Of a DNA stretch of 41,267 nucleotides, positions 1-9,520 are shown one piece after another. A program made the position numbers and the translations under genes. The notes below the pieces were generated by a model. The model did no database searches. It worked only from the letters and a program-made list of their open reading frames with translations, and was not told the origin of the DNA. The DNA is taken from contig JAAAVE010000028.1 of the NCBI GenBank assembly GCA_015679605.1, positions 5,771 through 47,037 on the forward strand. Reading direction: 5' to 3'. Each line of letters opens with the position of its first letter. Positions within the stretch are counted from its first letter, which is position 1. The DNA is from Podila epigama. Its lineage: Eukaryota > Mortierellomycota > Mortierellomycetes > Mortierellales > Mortierellaceae.

Positions 1-127
1 GGTGGTTATGCAAAAAGATCGCGCATGCAAAAAGAAAAGACAGAGATGGAAAGTTGTAAGGTGAGAGAAGGGAGCTGCGGGAAAAAAATAGGAGGAACGT
101 CGAGAAAAACTTGAGAATAGATGCACA

Positions 128-230
128 ACGCGTGCATTATTCCCCTTTCAACGCGTCATGCGCCCCTTATTAGCCTTTTCTTCCCGCAAGTGAAAATTGT
201 GAAAGGTAGGCGATGTGGAAATGTATAAAA
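128..230 (+). promoter_or_regulatory. Promoter of the first gene: two ACGCGT boxes and a TATA box
   Basis: A TATAAAA box lies at 224-230, about 113 bp before the ATG at 343. Upstream are two copies of AACGCGT (ACGCGT cores at 128-133 and 151-156). ACGCGT is the MluI cell-cycle box bound by MBF-type factors in other fungi; whether it works that way here is inference. The rest of 1-342 shows no gene. The leader just before the ATG is rich in A, C and T, as is common in fungal 5' UTRs. Confidence 0.5.
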
Positions 231-342
231 ACGGGTTACGGAACTGCCATGATGATTGCAATATCTCTTTACAAACCCCAACTTCTTCATCATCACTATC
301 ACATATAACCTTTATTCGCATTCGCAAGACTAAAGAACCAAG

Positions 343-771
343 ATGGCACTTAAAGATGGAATCTACTCGATCTTCAACGATAATGTGGGTGCAAACATGG
401 TCAAGGGCTGCCTTGTCCCCGGATCACCGCACGAACCGACGCTCTGGCGGCTCAACACAGTAGATGAAGATGAGGGCTTGTACAGTATCACAGAAGTTCG
501 AGACGACGATCGTCTTCCTTTGCAGTGGATGTACGAGCCAACGCCCGGAACTCAGATCACTCTGGCCGATCAAATGACGGCACAAGGAAGAGGAGTTGTT
601 TCATTCCGGATCGTCGAGGACGACGCCGGCTCGTCCAAGTTCAATATCTTCACTGCAGCCAGGATCGGGGCACAGGATGCAGTCACCCCGGCAGGTGATA
701 GTCTTGTGAGTACGTCATATCCGGTTGTTCCAGATGTCGAAATATATTCTTGGATTTTCAGAAAGCAATAA
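343..771 (+). CDS. Small intronless acidic protein, possibly beta-trefoil (protease-inhibitor-like)
   Basis: A 142-residue intronless reading frame with no signal peptide, no membrane segment and no cysteine-rich pattern. The N-terminus (MALKDGIYSIFNDN) followed by repeated short strands with W-x-L (WRLN), a central QWMYEP, and a final YSWIFRKQ resembles the strand-turn pattern of small fungal beta-trefoil proteins, such as the mushroom I48/I66 cysteine or serine protease inhibitors and fungal trefoil lectins. That assignment is inference from pattern only; I do not recognise a specific orthologue. The start is supported by a TATA box 113 bp upstream, and the TAA stop is part of an AATAAA signal, so the gene is compact. 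The minus-strand frame that overlaps it is a shadow. Confidence 0.7.
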   Translation: MALKDGIYSIFNDNVGANMVKGCLVPGSPHEPTLWRLNTVDEDEGLYSITEVRDDDRLPLQWMYEPTPGTQITLADQMTAQGRGVVSFRIVEDDAGSSKFNIFTAARIGAQDAVTPAGDSLVSTSYPVVPDVEIYSWIFRKQ

Positions 772-772
772 A
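767..772 (+). terminator. AATAAA polyadenylation signal overlapping the stop codon
   Basis: The sequence CAA TAA A at the end of the first gene makes an AATAAA hexamer whose central TAA is the stop codon itself. This would imply a very short 3' UTR. The hexamer is seen; use as the poly(A) signal is inferred. Confidence 0.4.
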
Positions 773-2066
773 TGGAGAGGTCGATATGGTAGTCAGTAGG
801 ACTATCCCAAATGCAGATATACAGAAGTCGTTGAGGAAATTTGCGTGCGCAGTGGACAAAGAAAAGTTTTATTGTTGGCTGAGGGGCAAAGACAGGAAAG
901 AGAGACAGACCATTTATGTGTAGGGCGTGGAGTGGAAAAGATTGGAACAGAGAGCAGAAGGCTAGATCATGATCAAGGAGCAGTACAGCCATAATAAAGG
1001 AAGGATGATAAGAATAAAAGCGATAAAGTACGTTGTACGTCAAGAATAGCATGTTGTGAACAGATTGGCGGGCCTAGAATGGCAGATGAATTGAACAATT
1101 TGGAAACGATGCCTAATGGTGTTCTTGGGAGAGAGCAAGTTGTACTGAAATACTCCTATCCTTGCCTCCTTGGTTATCTCTTCCCAACTTGTACCCAAAA
1201 GGTGTTGGGTATTACTCGAAGGACTACGATGGTATAAAGAGTGATCGATGCCAGCATATACAGTGCCATGTAGGTATGAATAGTAAATGCTGACAACACT
1301 GTATATGTAGGATGGAGTTCATGTGAAATGAATATATAACGCTTTAGAAGATACCCGAGGAAACTTTGTCGACGAGAATCGACTTGTAGATACAGGAGTG
1401 TCGGTGGATGATTTAGGCGGAAAAGATTCGAGAGAGCGAAGGTATGCGATGATATTTCATGACCATATATTTTTATATAATATACTACAGTGACAAGCGT
1501 AACTTCCTTACAAAGTACACCATTTTGGTTTTAACAGAGGAGGTTGGGGACTTCACGGAGGGTGACTCGGGGTATTCAAAGCATACGATCAAAGGATATG
1601 CTAAGTTTCGTCTGTTAGACCCTGTCATTTTGTTGGGATGAAAGGTAAAGCGCCCTTCTGTTGAGGATGCGGTCAGGCCACAGAGCGTGGAACCCAGCGG
1701 CGTCTAGTCACTACCCGCGATACCCCTGGCATGGTTTGGACCACCACAAGGTCTTTCCACTGCCGTGAACTATGCATCAGAGGGATGGCAGAGGACTTGC
1801 AACATGAAGCAAGTCTCCTCATAATAAATTCGATTACGTTGTGGTGCAAATTGTGTGTTACAAGAATTGTGTGTACATAAAAATGTACATGTACATATAC
1901 AGCCAATTCATGTTACCCATTATTTATTAATCCCCCTAAGCATTATGGGTGAGCGAGCGACTGGTTCAGGATATAATGGGAATAAAGATGAACCATGGCC
2001 CTTTGGGTATTCCAACAAGATAAAAAAAAAAAAAACAAAAAAAAAAAAAAAACGCCCGACTATGGT
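773..2066. other. Intergenic region without a supported gene
   Basis: No frame here has family similarity, convincing codon use or spliced continuity. It holds an 11-bp inverted repeat (1255-1307), a 12-bp perfect palindrome TGTACATGTACA at 1884-1895, and an A-rich tract at 2022-2052 (31 bases with a single C) just beyond the stop of the minus-strand DinB-like gene. The A tract would be a T tract on that gene's transcribed strand. Confidence 0.6.
1255..1307. repeat. Inverted repeat, 11-bp perfect arms
   Basis: CATATACAGTG at 1255-1265 is exactly complementary to CACTGTATATG at 1297-1307, with a 31-nt loop. There is no coding context. It could form a hairpin in RNA from either strand; no known element was recognised. 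Confidence 0.6.
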
Positions 2067-2461
2067 TCATGATGACGCTGTCAGTCTGCTTTTGGCGGTC
2101 GAAGGGGCCAATCCAAAGTTATCCGTGAGCGACATGCCAAACTCGCCGCAAATGACTTTGATCATTGCAAAGTGATGTACCTAATCCAATACACAAACAT
2201 ACTAGATTAGATTCTTGTTGTTCCGGTTCCTCGTCTGACGGGCAACAGATAAAAGAACACAATAGATATATGAAATCTTTATCTAAAGATTTCATAAAAC
2301 TTACTGCATGCAAACTGCAGAACCATAGCTCTCTTCCAAAGGTGGAATGAAATTCTACAGGACCACGGACAGGGTCGATTGTTGCCCGCAAGGTGACAGG
2401 TCGATTCAGGTCGAACTGTACTCCTTTTGACTGTTGATTCTGGTGCTCATCTTGCTGATGC

Positions 2462-2495
<34 letters not shown>

Positions 2496-3509
2496 GATGA
2501 TGATCCTGTTGTTGTTCTTGCTGCTGCTGTTGATGTTGTGAATTTTGATGCTTTGAATGAGGTACGAGCGAGTTATAATAGTCTTCCAATAGGAACTGCA
2601 ACTTTTCCAGCTCTTTGATCGCTACATCGATGTCCGTTTCCATTGGCACTTCTCTTGCACGTGCATCGTAATCCACACTCCAATCATGCCCTGCTTCAGC
2701 GGATTCCTACAAAAAGTCGAATTTAAAGAATATTGTTTTGTCAATCAAGTGATAAGCAATGGTCGAGTGCATAGTCATGAATGCTTCTTCTGCTAAGAAA
2801 ACAAATAGGGGTTGCATTCATGCTCCAAATACTTGCATGAAGTGTGGAGAGGGTGAGAACAATTAAGGAAAACAAGGGGGTTCCCTTTTTAATTTTTTAC
2901 CTTCGATGGATAAGTCGTCAGCAATATCCGATAGTGATCATGAAGATGACGGACATGCTTTCCAATCGTGCCGTTACTAGCCAAAACCGAGGGCCGTGAA
3001 TAAATCTCTGATTTCTTGCAAGGTGTAATACAGCTTTGCTTCACATCCGCTGATCGATCGCCGCCATGCAGCTTCGTTGTAGTCTGCTCCTGCTGAACAT
3101 TAGATGATAGATTGCTTGACATGCCCTCTTGTTGTTGCTGCTGGTTTGTCTCTTCTGACAGATGCCTGTCATGTCCCATTGCCGTCTCTGACAATGTAGA
3201 GTTTTGAGAGGATGTGCGACTCATAGGATGAATATCAGCTGTAGAAACCTTTCGACTCGAACCATTCACATGTCCATTCTTCTCTTGTTCTTGCTTCTTC
3301 TGCTCTTGCTCCCGTTCATCGTCAATGGCCGCTTTGACGGACTGAAGTAACTCGACACAATCTTTTAAATTCTTTGCAGCAACGACAAAGATGTGCTGTG
3401 CGTCGTCTTGGTCCTGTTGCTCCCGGTAAAATCCCTGGCCATTAATACCACTGCCGTTGCTTTCAGAGAGAGTATGGGTAGGTGTGGATGTTGTTTGTGG
3501 TAAGGTCAT
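2067..3509 (-). CDS. DinB-like four-helix-bundle protein
   Basis: Three exons (3509-2901, 2706-2305, 2180-2067), all phase 0, give 374 residues. Recognisable core segments are HVRHLHDHY (about 185-193) at the end of exon 1, the DYDARAREVP segment in exon 2, and the C-terminal LHAVHHFAMIKVI across the exon 2/3 junction. The spaced histidines in the first and last helices match the three-His metal site of the DinB/YfiT superfamily. Residues 1-180 and a Gln/His tract in exon 2 (about 2464-2533) are low-complexity inserts. DinB proteins are thiol-dependent or metal-dependent enzymes in bacteria; the fungal members are uncharacterised, so no reaction is claimed. The start MTLPQTT was preferred over an upstream in-frame ATG because the extra N-terminus would be encoded by a 9-bp simple repeat. 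The gene lies 222 bp downstream of the ChAPs gene on the same strand. Confidence 0.82.
2269..2296 (-). repeat. Near-perfect hairpin inside intron 2 of the DinB-like gene
   Basis: ATGAAATCTTTA (2270-2281) and TAAAGATTTCAT (2284-2295) are exact reverse complements around a 2-nt centre, and one more pair (2269/2296) extends the stem to 13 bp. On the transcribed minus strand the stem begins about 8 nt after the GTAAGT donor at 2304. Confidence 0.75.
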
Positions 3510-3553
3510 GGTGATTCTTTGTGAATGTTGTTTGTGAATTGGTTGTGGAATTA

Positions 3554-3596
3554 GAAAGTGAAGAAAGTGAAGAAAGTGAAGAAAGTGAAGAAAGTG
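3554..3596. repeat. 9-bp tandem repeat (GAAAGTGAA), about 4.8 copies
   Basis: Four full copies plus a partial copy of GAAAGTGAA lie between the ChAPs stop and the start of the DinB-like gene, in the latter's presumed 5' leader. Read through in frame on the minus strand it would encode a Leu-His-Phe repeat, which looks spurious. Confidence 0.85.
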
Positions 3597-3731
3597 GAGA
3601 TAGAAAAAAAAAAATCGAGAACTCGATCTCCGCTGGCGCCATTTTTGATCAGACATCACGTGCACGTATGACAAACCATCTCTCCAACAGCCAACTTTTT
3701 TTTTTTTTAATTCAATCTTTTAAACTTGACT

Positions 3732-5060
3732 TTATGCATCGTATCCTGGAACTTGAAATTCTTTGGCTCTGTTCAGGATACGCTGCATCATCTTGTAGAT
3801 GGTGGGTGAAGTGTTCAAGGCCACGAGCGTATTGTGAACCATGGCCCATCCATATTGATAAATCAACTTGTTGAGATTATATGCAACCGCACTTGGGAAC
3901 TATGAACCGACCAATTGTAGTCCAAGCCATGGCAATTTAAAAGTCAGTTTATCATCTACATCTAGATCACACACAATACAAAAAAAGCAACAGCAACAGC
4001 AACAGCAACAATAACAATAACAATAACAACAACTTACAATGGCTTCTTGGTACCAGCGTTCTTGATAAACACAGAGTCGGATGGCAGCATCCATGGCCCT
4101 GATAACCTCGCCATCATCTGCATAAATCTCCAGCATCCGATAAAGCGCCTTGGGCATGAACCTCCTAGAGACACAGTGCTGATACGCCTCGAGTGCCTCG
4201 TTATGGTGTTGAAGCCGCATCGCCAAGTCTCCAAAGATCTGCCATTCACCCGCTGCCTTGTGATAGGGTATCCTGGCTCGACGGTAATGCTCCACCTCTG
4301 CGCGCCAGACCGCATACTGTCTCAGATCCTCATACAGGACCATAAACAGGTTATCTAACCACCGGTCACACAGTCGCTTATGACTAAACGAAAACGTCAA
4401 TTCAATGTCCTGGACCGATCCATCGTCATTCCCATTGTCGTTCTCCTCCTCGCTCCTTTCATAAACACTCGCAGGCTTTTGTGTGTTGTTGGCAGCAACA
4501 TCTTGCGCCAGCTGGGCAGCTTTGAGATGTGCTTGTTCTTGCTCCTGAGCATCGTCCAAGGACAAGTCATCCAACGGCACATCTTTCAACGATGGTTCTG
4601 CATCTGCATCTGCGTCTACATTTGTTTCTGTATCGTCCTTGATGTCTTTCCTCTCTACTCCTTTGCCGCTAGCCCCTACTCGATCATGGTCCGATGCAGT
4701 CGAAATCTTGATGGCAGGGGCTGCAGAGGAAGTGTTGTTCGCAGACTCGGGATGCACCTCTTGCTCCTGGTGATTTGAATTACTGTTGCTATGTTGCTTC
4801 TCTGCCGCGTGTTTGTTCACAGGAGCAAACACGTTGTTCTTGCTCTTCTTTCGAAACTCTTCTTCAGCCTCTTTCTGTGCACGGTACTCTTCTTCCATCA
4901 CAAACACAAGTGACCGACACCGAAGAAGCTCATCCCAACCAATCCTGGAAACTAGCTTGGTCAACAGTTTATATGCCCCTTCAAATGTTCCGCGAAGCGT
5001 GGCTGCAGGAAGTCTTGCCAAAGCAGGATCAATCTTTTTGAAAGTTTTGTTATGGTGTTT

Positions 5061-5096
<36 letters not shown>

Positions 5097-7321
5097 CAAA
5101 GGGAGCAATTGGTAGAAAAATGGATGGACCAACTGGTCGTTAATATCATGCTTTCACGGTGTGACAGTACCAAAAGCAACATCATCAACATCAACAACAT
5201 CAAAAATGTAAACAACTTGAAGCATTTTTTTTTACCTCCTCGTCATGTCCAGGTTCCTCGTCAATCAGATCGACGTCGATATAATTTCGAATTGGAAGAT
5301 GTACTTTGGCGGGCTTGGACAGTCTTTGAACGTCCTTTTCGTTATATGCAAACATTGGACACGAGTTGAGTGTCAGGAGTGCCTACGAGGGAGAGAGGGA
5401 AAGAGAGAAAGGAAAAGAGAAAGAGAAATTGAGCGTCAGTTATAGTCACTGTATTCAGGCACATCTCTGAAGGAAGATATATATATATAATAGAACCAGA
5501 CGCTATAAAAGAACACAACGACACACATACGTTATGAAAATCACCCAGCTCAATATACACATCTGTCAGCTTTGCCCAGGTCGTGTACTCGGAGGGTGCA
5601 CAGTTCACTGCCTCTTTGGAAAGTTTCAAAGCCATATCAAGTCTACCCTTATCCCGCACAAAGTCTGACTGACTATCGAGCAATGCATAACTTTGAGGAG
5701 ATTTCACAACTGCCTTATACAACACCTGGACAGCCTTTTGCTCATCATCTATTTTTTTTTGTTATGTTCACAGTAGAGAATGAAGGACAAGTAGACCATT
5801 GGAGATTAATAAAAAGTATATACAGATATTTTCGTCCCCATGTCAGATATCAATTGTGCACTAGCAAGAAACCTCATATTTTTATAACGTACCTGCACCG
5901 ATGTATGCTTCAGCCAACAGAGACGCAATCTCTGGTTCTCGCTTGAAAAGTTTCTCAAACAAAGTAATCGCCAGGTCATACCGAAAGCTCTCCTTACAGT
6001 ACTTTACGATCGCTGCTGTCAGATGATTGTTGACGATCGTCGGCACTTGTGTCTCTGGATTACTGCCCAAGAGCCAACCGCGAAAGAACAATTGTTCCGC
6101 AGCCTCAAAAAACCGTTTTTCAGCCGCTACATCAGGGAAAGGGTCCAATTGGCGTAATCCTGGCATGCGTTGACTGTTTTCTTCAGTGTGGAGAATGGCG
6201 CGAAGAATGGCTGACAAGTATGTTTCTTGCCACATGAGCGGCGTTATTTCTTGTCTAATTTGGGATATCGAATGGATTCGATTTCGTGTTTTTTTTTTCT
6301 TGTGTCAATAATACTGCTTATTCTTTCATACGAAAGGTGGTGCATTGACACAAAAACCAACAGAAACATGACAAAAAGGCGTGTCCCTATTTTTTTTCCC
6401 CCTTACCCTTCACCCATGGCATTGACAGCATAGCTCTCAACACCACCTGGGATTTTGACCACTACACGAATATCGACGCGTGAAAACGCATTATAACAGC
6501 TAGATTAAGTAAAATGAGGAAAAAGGATTGAAGTCAGTTATTATTTCAACAGCGCGGTCTTCTGTTGCCATGGATTGTGGAAAGGAATCGAATGAATAAA
6601 TAAAACAAAAAAAAATGTGGGTCGTACCAATACACGCCGGAGCGGATACGCCAGGATACTCCAGATGAGAACCAGGTATGAGTTTCATCCTATGAATAAG
6701 TGACAATATGGATAGAAATACCAGATCAGAAAAAAAAACAACGACGTATTAATTGGATAACCCCTCAGGACACGTTTGAGAGTAGCTTGATGATGTATCA
6801 ATTAAAGTCATCCCCTTACAATGGCATAGTTGAGTGAGTTGAGGTAAGCAGCCAAGCTGGCAGAGTTGGAGGCGTCTACTCCCGATACGAAATGATACGA
6901 ACTAGTCTGAAAAGTTAGGGCAATGAAGAAGGAATGAGAGTTAGTTGGGTCATTGAAAGGGATATGGTGAATGGATGAAGTGATGAAGAGATACAAGAGC
7001 GATACATAGACGACTAGGAACACTTACAAAACCTGACGAGGGGATATCTTTGACGCCTGGTTTGGCATTGACCTTGGTAATGTGGCAAAAATCTGGTGCT
7101 CCAAGTGCCTTGAATGTGCCTGTTGGCAAAGAAGTTGGGTTGAGCAACAAATACAAAGAGAGAGCGTATGTGTGTTCAGACGAGAACGTACATGCAGATG
7201 CATGAATGTGCAGATGAAGTAGTTGTTTTGACTACTTACCAATGGCGTTGTTTCTGGCCTCGAGTGATTCACCGAGCTCACGTTCAGTGAACTCGGGAAT
7301 GTCGCGCAGGGTGTCGGCCAT
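3732..7321 (-). CDS. ChAPs-family exomer cargo adaptor (Chs6/Bch1/Bch2/Bud7-like)
   Basis: Ten exons (7321-7240, 7119-7028, 6906-6820, 6689-6628, 6499-6407, 6254-5893, 5748-5531, 5382-5236, 5150-4038, 3899-3732) join without a frame break to 807 residues. ChAPs proteins bind Arf1 and Chs5 in the exomer coat that carries chitin synthase and other cargo from the trans-Golgi to the plasma membrane. Visible family blocks are YHFVSGVDAS in the N-terminal domain, the TPR-like helices around WQETYLSAIL and AEAYIGAG, SPQSYALLDSQ, LNSCPMFAYNEKDV, RLPAATLRGTF, IGWDELLRCRS, and the C-terminal block beginning FPSAVAYNLNKL. Exon 9 carries a poly-Gln run near residue 401 and a long acidic, Ala/Asn-rich insert (about 480-615) that the yeast proteins lack. 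Intron 9 contains CAG/CAA repeats at about 3984-4032. Which yeast paralogue it equals cannot be told from sequence alone. Confidence 0.9.
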
Positions 7322-7442
7322 GGATGAATGTGAATGAGTGAGAGATGAAGTGACAATTGAAGGACACAAAGAAAAAAAAAAGGGAAAGGGGGTTAAAATA
7401 TGATGGTCCATGCAGCCAATCAGAAGCGAGTATTCCTCCTCG

Positions 7443-7447
7443 ACGCG

Positions 7448-7474
<27 letters not shown>
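7443..7474. promoter_or_regulatory. ACGCGT box next to a (CT)n tract upstream of the ChAPs gene
   Basis: An ACGCGT core at 7443-7448 is immediately followed by a CT dinucleotide run (7449-7474), about 125 bp upstream of the ChAPs start at 7321. Seen on the minus strand, the (GA)n tract and ACGCGT are promoter-proximal. Function is inferred from position only. Confidence 0.35.
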
Positions 7475-7483
<9 letters not shown>

Positions 7484-7552
7484 GCTGTTGTTTAGAAACG
7501 ATGTGTCTTCTAATGTTGATGCATTTCTTGAAAGGTGTCTTCTCTCTATTCT

Positions 7553-9427
7553 TTACATGTTTTGCTTATATTTACGGTGATGATTCCACCTATTTATCGT
7601 GACTTCATTAGCAACCACCTTCTTGAAAAGCTGAAGAAGGTGCTCTGGCTCAAGCACCGTACTCTCTAGTTCACGTCGGACAACGCCATACTTCCACACA
7701 AGGTCGTGTGAGTAGTCATCTTCGGCCAGCATTCCCTCCAGTATATGGCGCACCGTCAGGTAGCCCATTTTGGCCTTCAATTCTCGTACAACTTCCTCCA
7801 GCGCCGCCTGGTCAGCCTGTACTTGCGCCATGTGTTCATCCTTGGCTGGATGTTGTGCCATCCTTCCCTTCCCTTTTGTTGCCGTGGACACTGGGACAGC
7901 CAAATCCTCCCAGTCTGAATCTTGTAGATCTTCGTCTCTTTGTCTAGCAACTCGTGTAGATGAGGCGCCCATATCATTGCCTTCATCCTCGTCATCGTTC
8001 AAAAGTACTTCAACATGTTCCCGTTCTACTTTCCGCTCCTGTTGCTTCTGCCTCCTCGTTACATCGCCTTCATTGCCTAGGAGAGGTTGAATAGCATCCC
8101 CTGTAACCCATCGTAATACTGGCTCCGACCGCATGTTGATAGAAAGAAAGTCTCTTGGCAGGGAAGACGCATTGTAACCCATCAGAGCGAGTTCACCGCG
8201 GACAAATGTGCTGATCTCCTGTCTCTTGATTTTCTTCAACAAACTTTGGAACCGTTCGGTATAGATCCCGCCAATGCGCAGCTGCAGTGGTGACAATGGA
8301 GCGATCATGGACTCGATAGTGTTGACATCTGCTTTCGGTGCCTTGGTCTTTATAGGCAATGACCCAGATGTGATCCATTTCCAAGATACTCTGATATAGT
8401 CCACTCTCAACTTGATGCCTAAAACTCTTACTGGCTGAGCAGCAGCAGCAGCAGCAGCAGCGGGTTCCTCTTGTTCCTGTTGAGGTCCCTGTCCTTGTGT
8501 TTGAAGTGGTGGCGCGGCCGCTTCTGCAGTTGCTGGCACTACAGCTGCTACTGTCGCCTCTTGGGACTGAACTGCTGTTGGAATGACCATGTTGGGAAGG
8601 ATAGTGTAGCGCATAATAAAGTCATTATCGCCGACATAGTGAACTCCTTCTGTCAGTCCAAACTTGTATGATTTCTTGGCCGAAAGTGCTCCAGCATCCT
8701 GTTTGTGGAAAAGTTGGCGAGCCTTTTCTGCTAATTCAGCAGGCGATAAACTTGATCCGGTGGCGGGGGTGCTTGGCTGAATGTTGAGGTAGCTTCTGAA
8801 ACTGTTGGCGAGGGAACGCAGTGATCCTCCCGCGGTTGACGGGGTGGTATTGTTGTTGGTAGGTGGTCGTTGTTCAGGCTGAGAGGATTCAGATGGTGGA
8901 GAATCTTTGTTTGCTTGACTTTGCTGAGCCTGTTGCTCCCATAGATTAAAATCGAGACGACCAAGGGTGTGGCTAAAAATGTCGTCCTCTTCTCTAGAGG
9001 ATTGTGCAGCCAGCTCTGCCACCGCTTGTGGATTTGGGGGGTCGATGAGGGTGCCAGCAGGCGCTGTGGGAGGATGCAAGCCCGCAAACAAGGGTTGTCG
9101 GTTGAGAGGAGATGTGAGCAAGCTGACACGTGCTGGCTCTGTCCTTTGGACGAATTCGAGATAGTTGTGTTCCCGATTGAAATTGTCAAAGACAACATTG
9201 ATGGGATCGTGGTTGCGTCCGAGGGTGATACGGATGTAACAAGCATCAGCATCGTGTTTATCCTTTGCGCCGATCACTCTTTCAGGATGGGCACTGGTTC
9301 TTCTAGCAGTGAGGGAGCCATCGACACGGTTCAGAAAGGAGGTCGAGACGAGACGGAGGTTTGCAAGAGTATGTAAGCTGCAGAATGAGCAGATGAGCTG
9401 AAAGGCTTCAATCGGAAGAGAGTCCAT
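7553..9427 (-). CDS. F-box-like protein, uncharacterised
   Basis: A single-exon frame of 624 residues. The N-terminus (MDSLPIEAFQLICSF followed by LANLRLVSTSFL) has the Leu-Pro-x-Glu and Leu-x-x-Val-Cys/Ser spacing of an F-box, the Skp1-binding motif of SCF ubiquitin ligases. The rest matches nothing I recognise. It holds Gln/Ser/Pro- and poly-Ala-rich linkers (poly-Ala at about 8444-8461), a central region with predicted strands (IKLRVDYIRVSWKWI), acidic stretches, and a C-terminal helical part (ALEEVVRELKAKMGYLTV, YSHDLVWKYGVVRREL). The frame is open for a further 55 codons upstream, but those codons lie over an 18-bp simple repeat, so the ATG at 9427 that begins the F-box was chosen. No F-box leucine-rich or WD repeats are visible. 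Confidence 0.75.
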   Translation of the reverse strand: MDSLPIEAFQLICSFCSLHTLANLRLVSTSFLNRVDGSLTARRTSAHPERVIGAKDKHDADACYIRITLGRNHDPINVVFDNFNREHNYLEFVQRTEPARVSLLTSPLNRQPLFAGLHPPTAPAGTLIDPPNPQAVAELAAQSSREEDDIFSHTLGRLDFNLWEQQAQQSQANKDSPPSESSQPEQRPPTNNNTTPSTAGGSLRSLANSFRSYLNIQPSTPATGSSLSPAELAEKARQLFHKQDAGALSAKKSYKFGLTEGVHYVGDNDFIMRYTILPNMVIPTAVQSQEATVAAVVPATAEAAAPPLQTQGQGPQQEQEEPAAAAAAAAQPVRVLGIKLRVDYIRVSWKWITSGSLPIKTKAPKADVNTIESMIAPLSPLQLRIGGIYTERFQSLLKKIKRQEISTFVRGELALMGYNASSLPRDFLSINMRSEPVLRWVTGDAIQPLLGNEGDVTRRQKQQERKVEREHVEVLLNDDEDEGNDMGASSTRVARQRDEDLQDSDWEDLAVPVSTATKGKGRMAQHPAKDEHMAQVQADQAALEEVVRELKAKMGYLTVRHILEGMLAEDDYSHDLVWKYGVVRRELESTVLEPEHLLQLFKKVVANEVTINRWNHHRKYKQNM

Positions 9428-9472
9428 CAGAATAGATTTATACAGATGTGAATGGAGAAGTGGATGGATGAG

Positions 9473-9520
9473 TGAATGGATTGAATGGAGTGAATGGATT
9501 GAATGGAGTGAATGGATTGA
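9473..9520. repeat. 18-bp tandem repeat, about 2.7 copies
   Basis: Two exact copies of TGAATGGATTGAATGGAG plus 12 bases of a third lie 46-93 bp upstream of the chosen F-box start. The unit is itself built from two related 9-mers. It accounts for the open reading frame continuing upstream of the probable start. Confidence 0.9.

Noticed and set aside
1673-1906. 77-codon minus-strand frame
   Set aside because: No domain, no spliced extension, biased toward a GTACAT palindrome region; regarded as chance.
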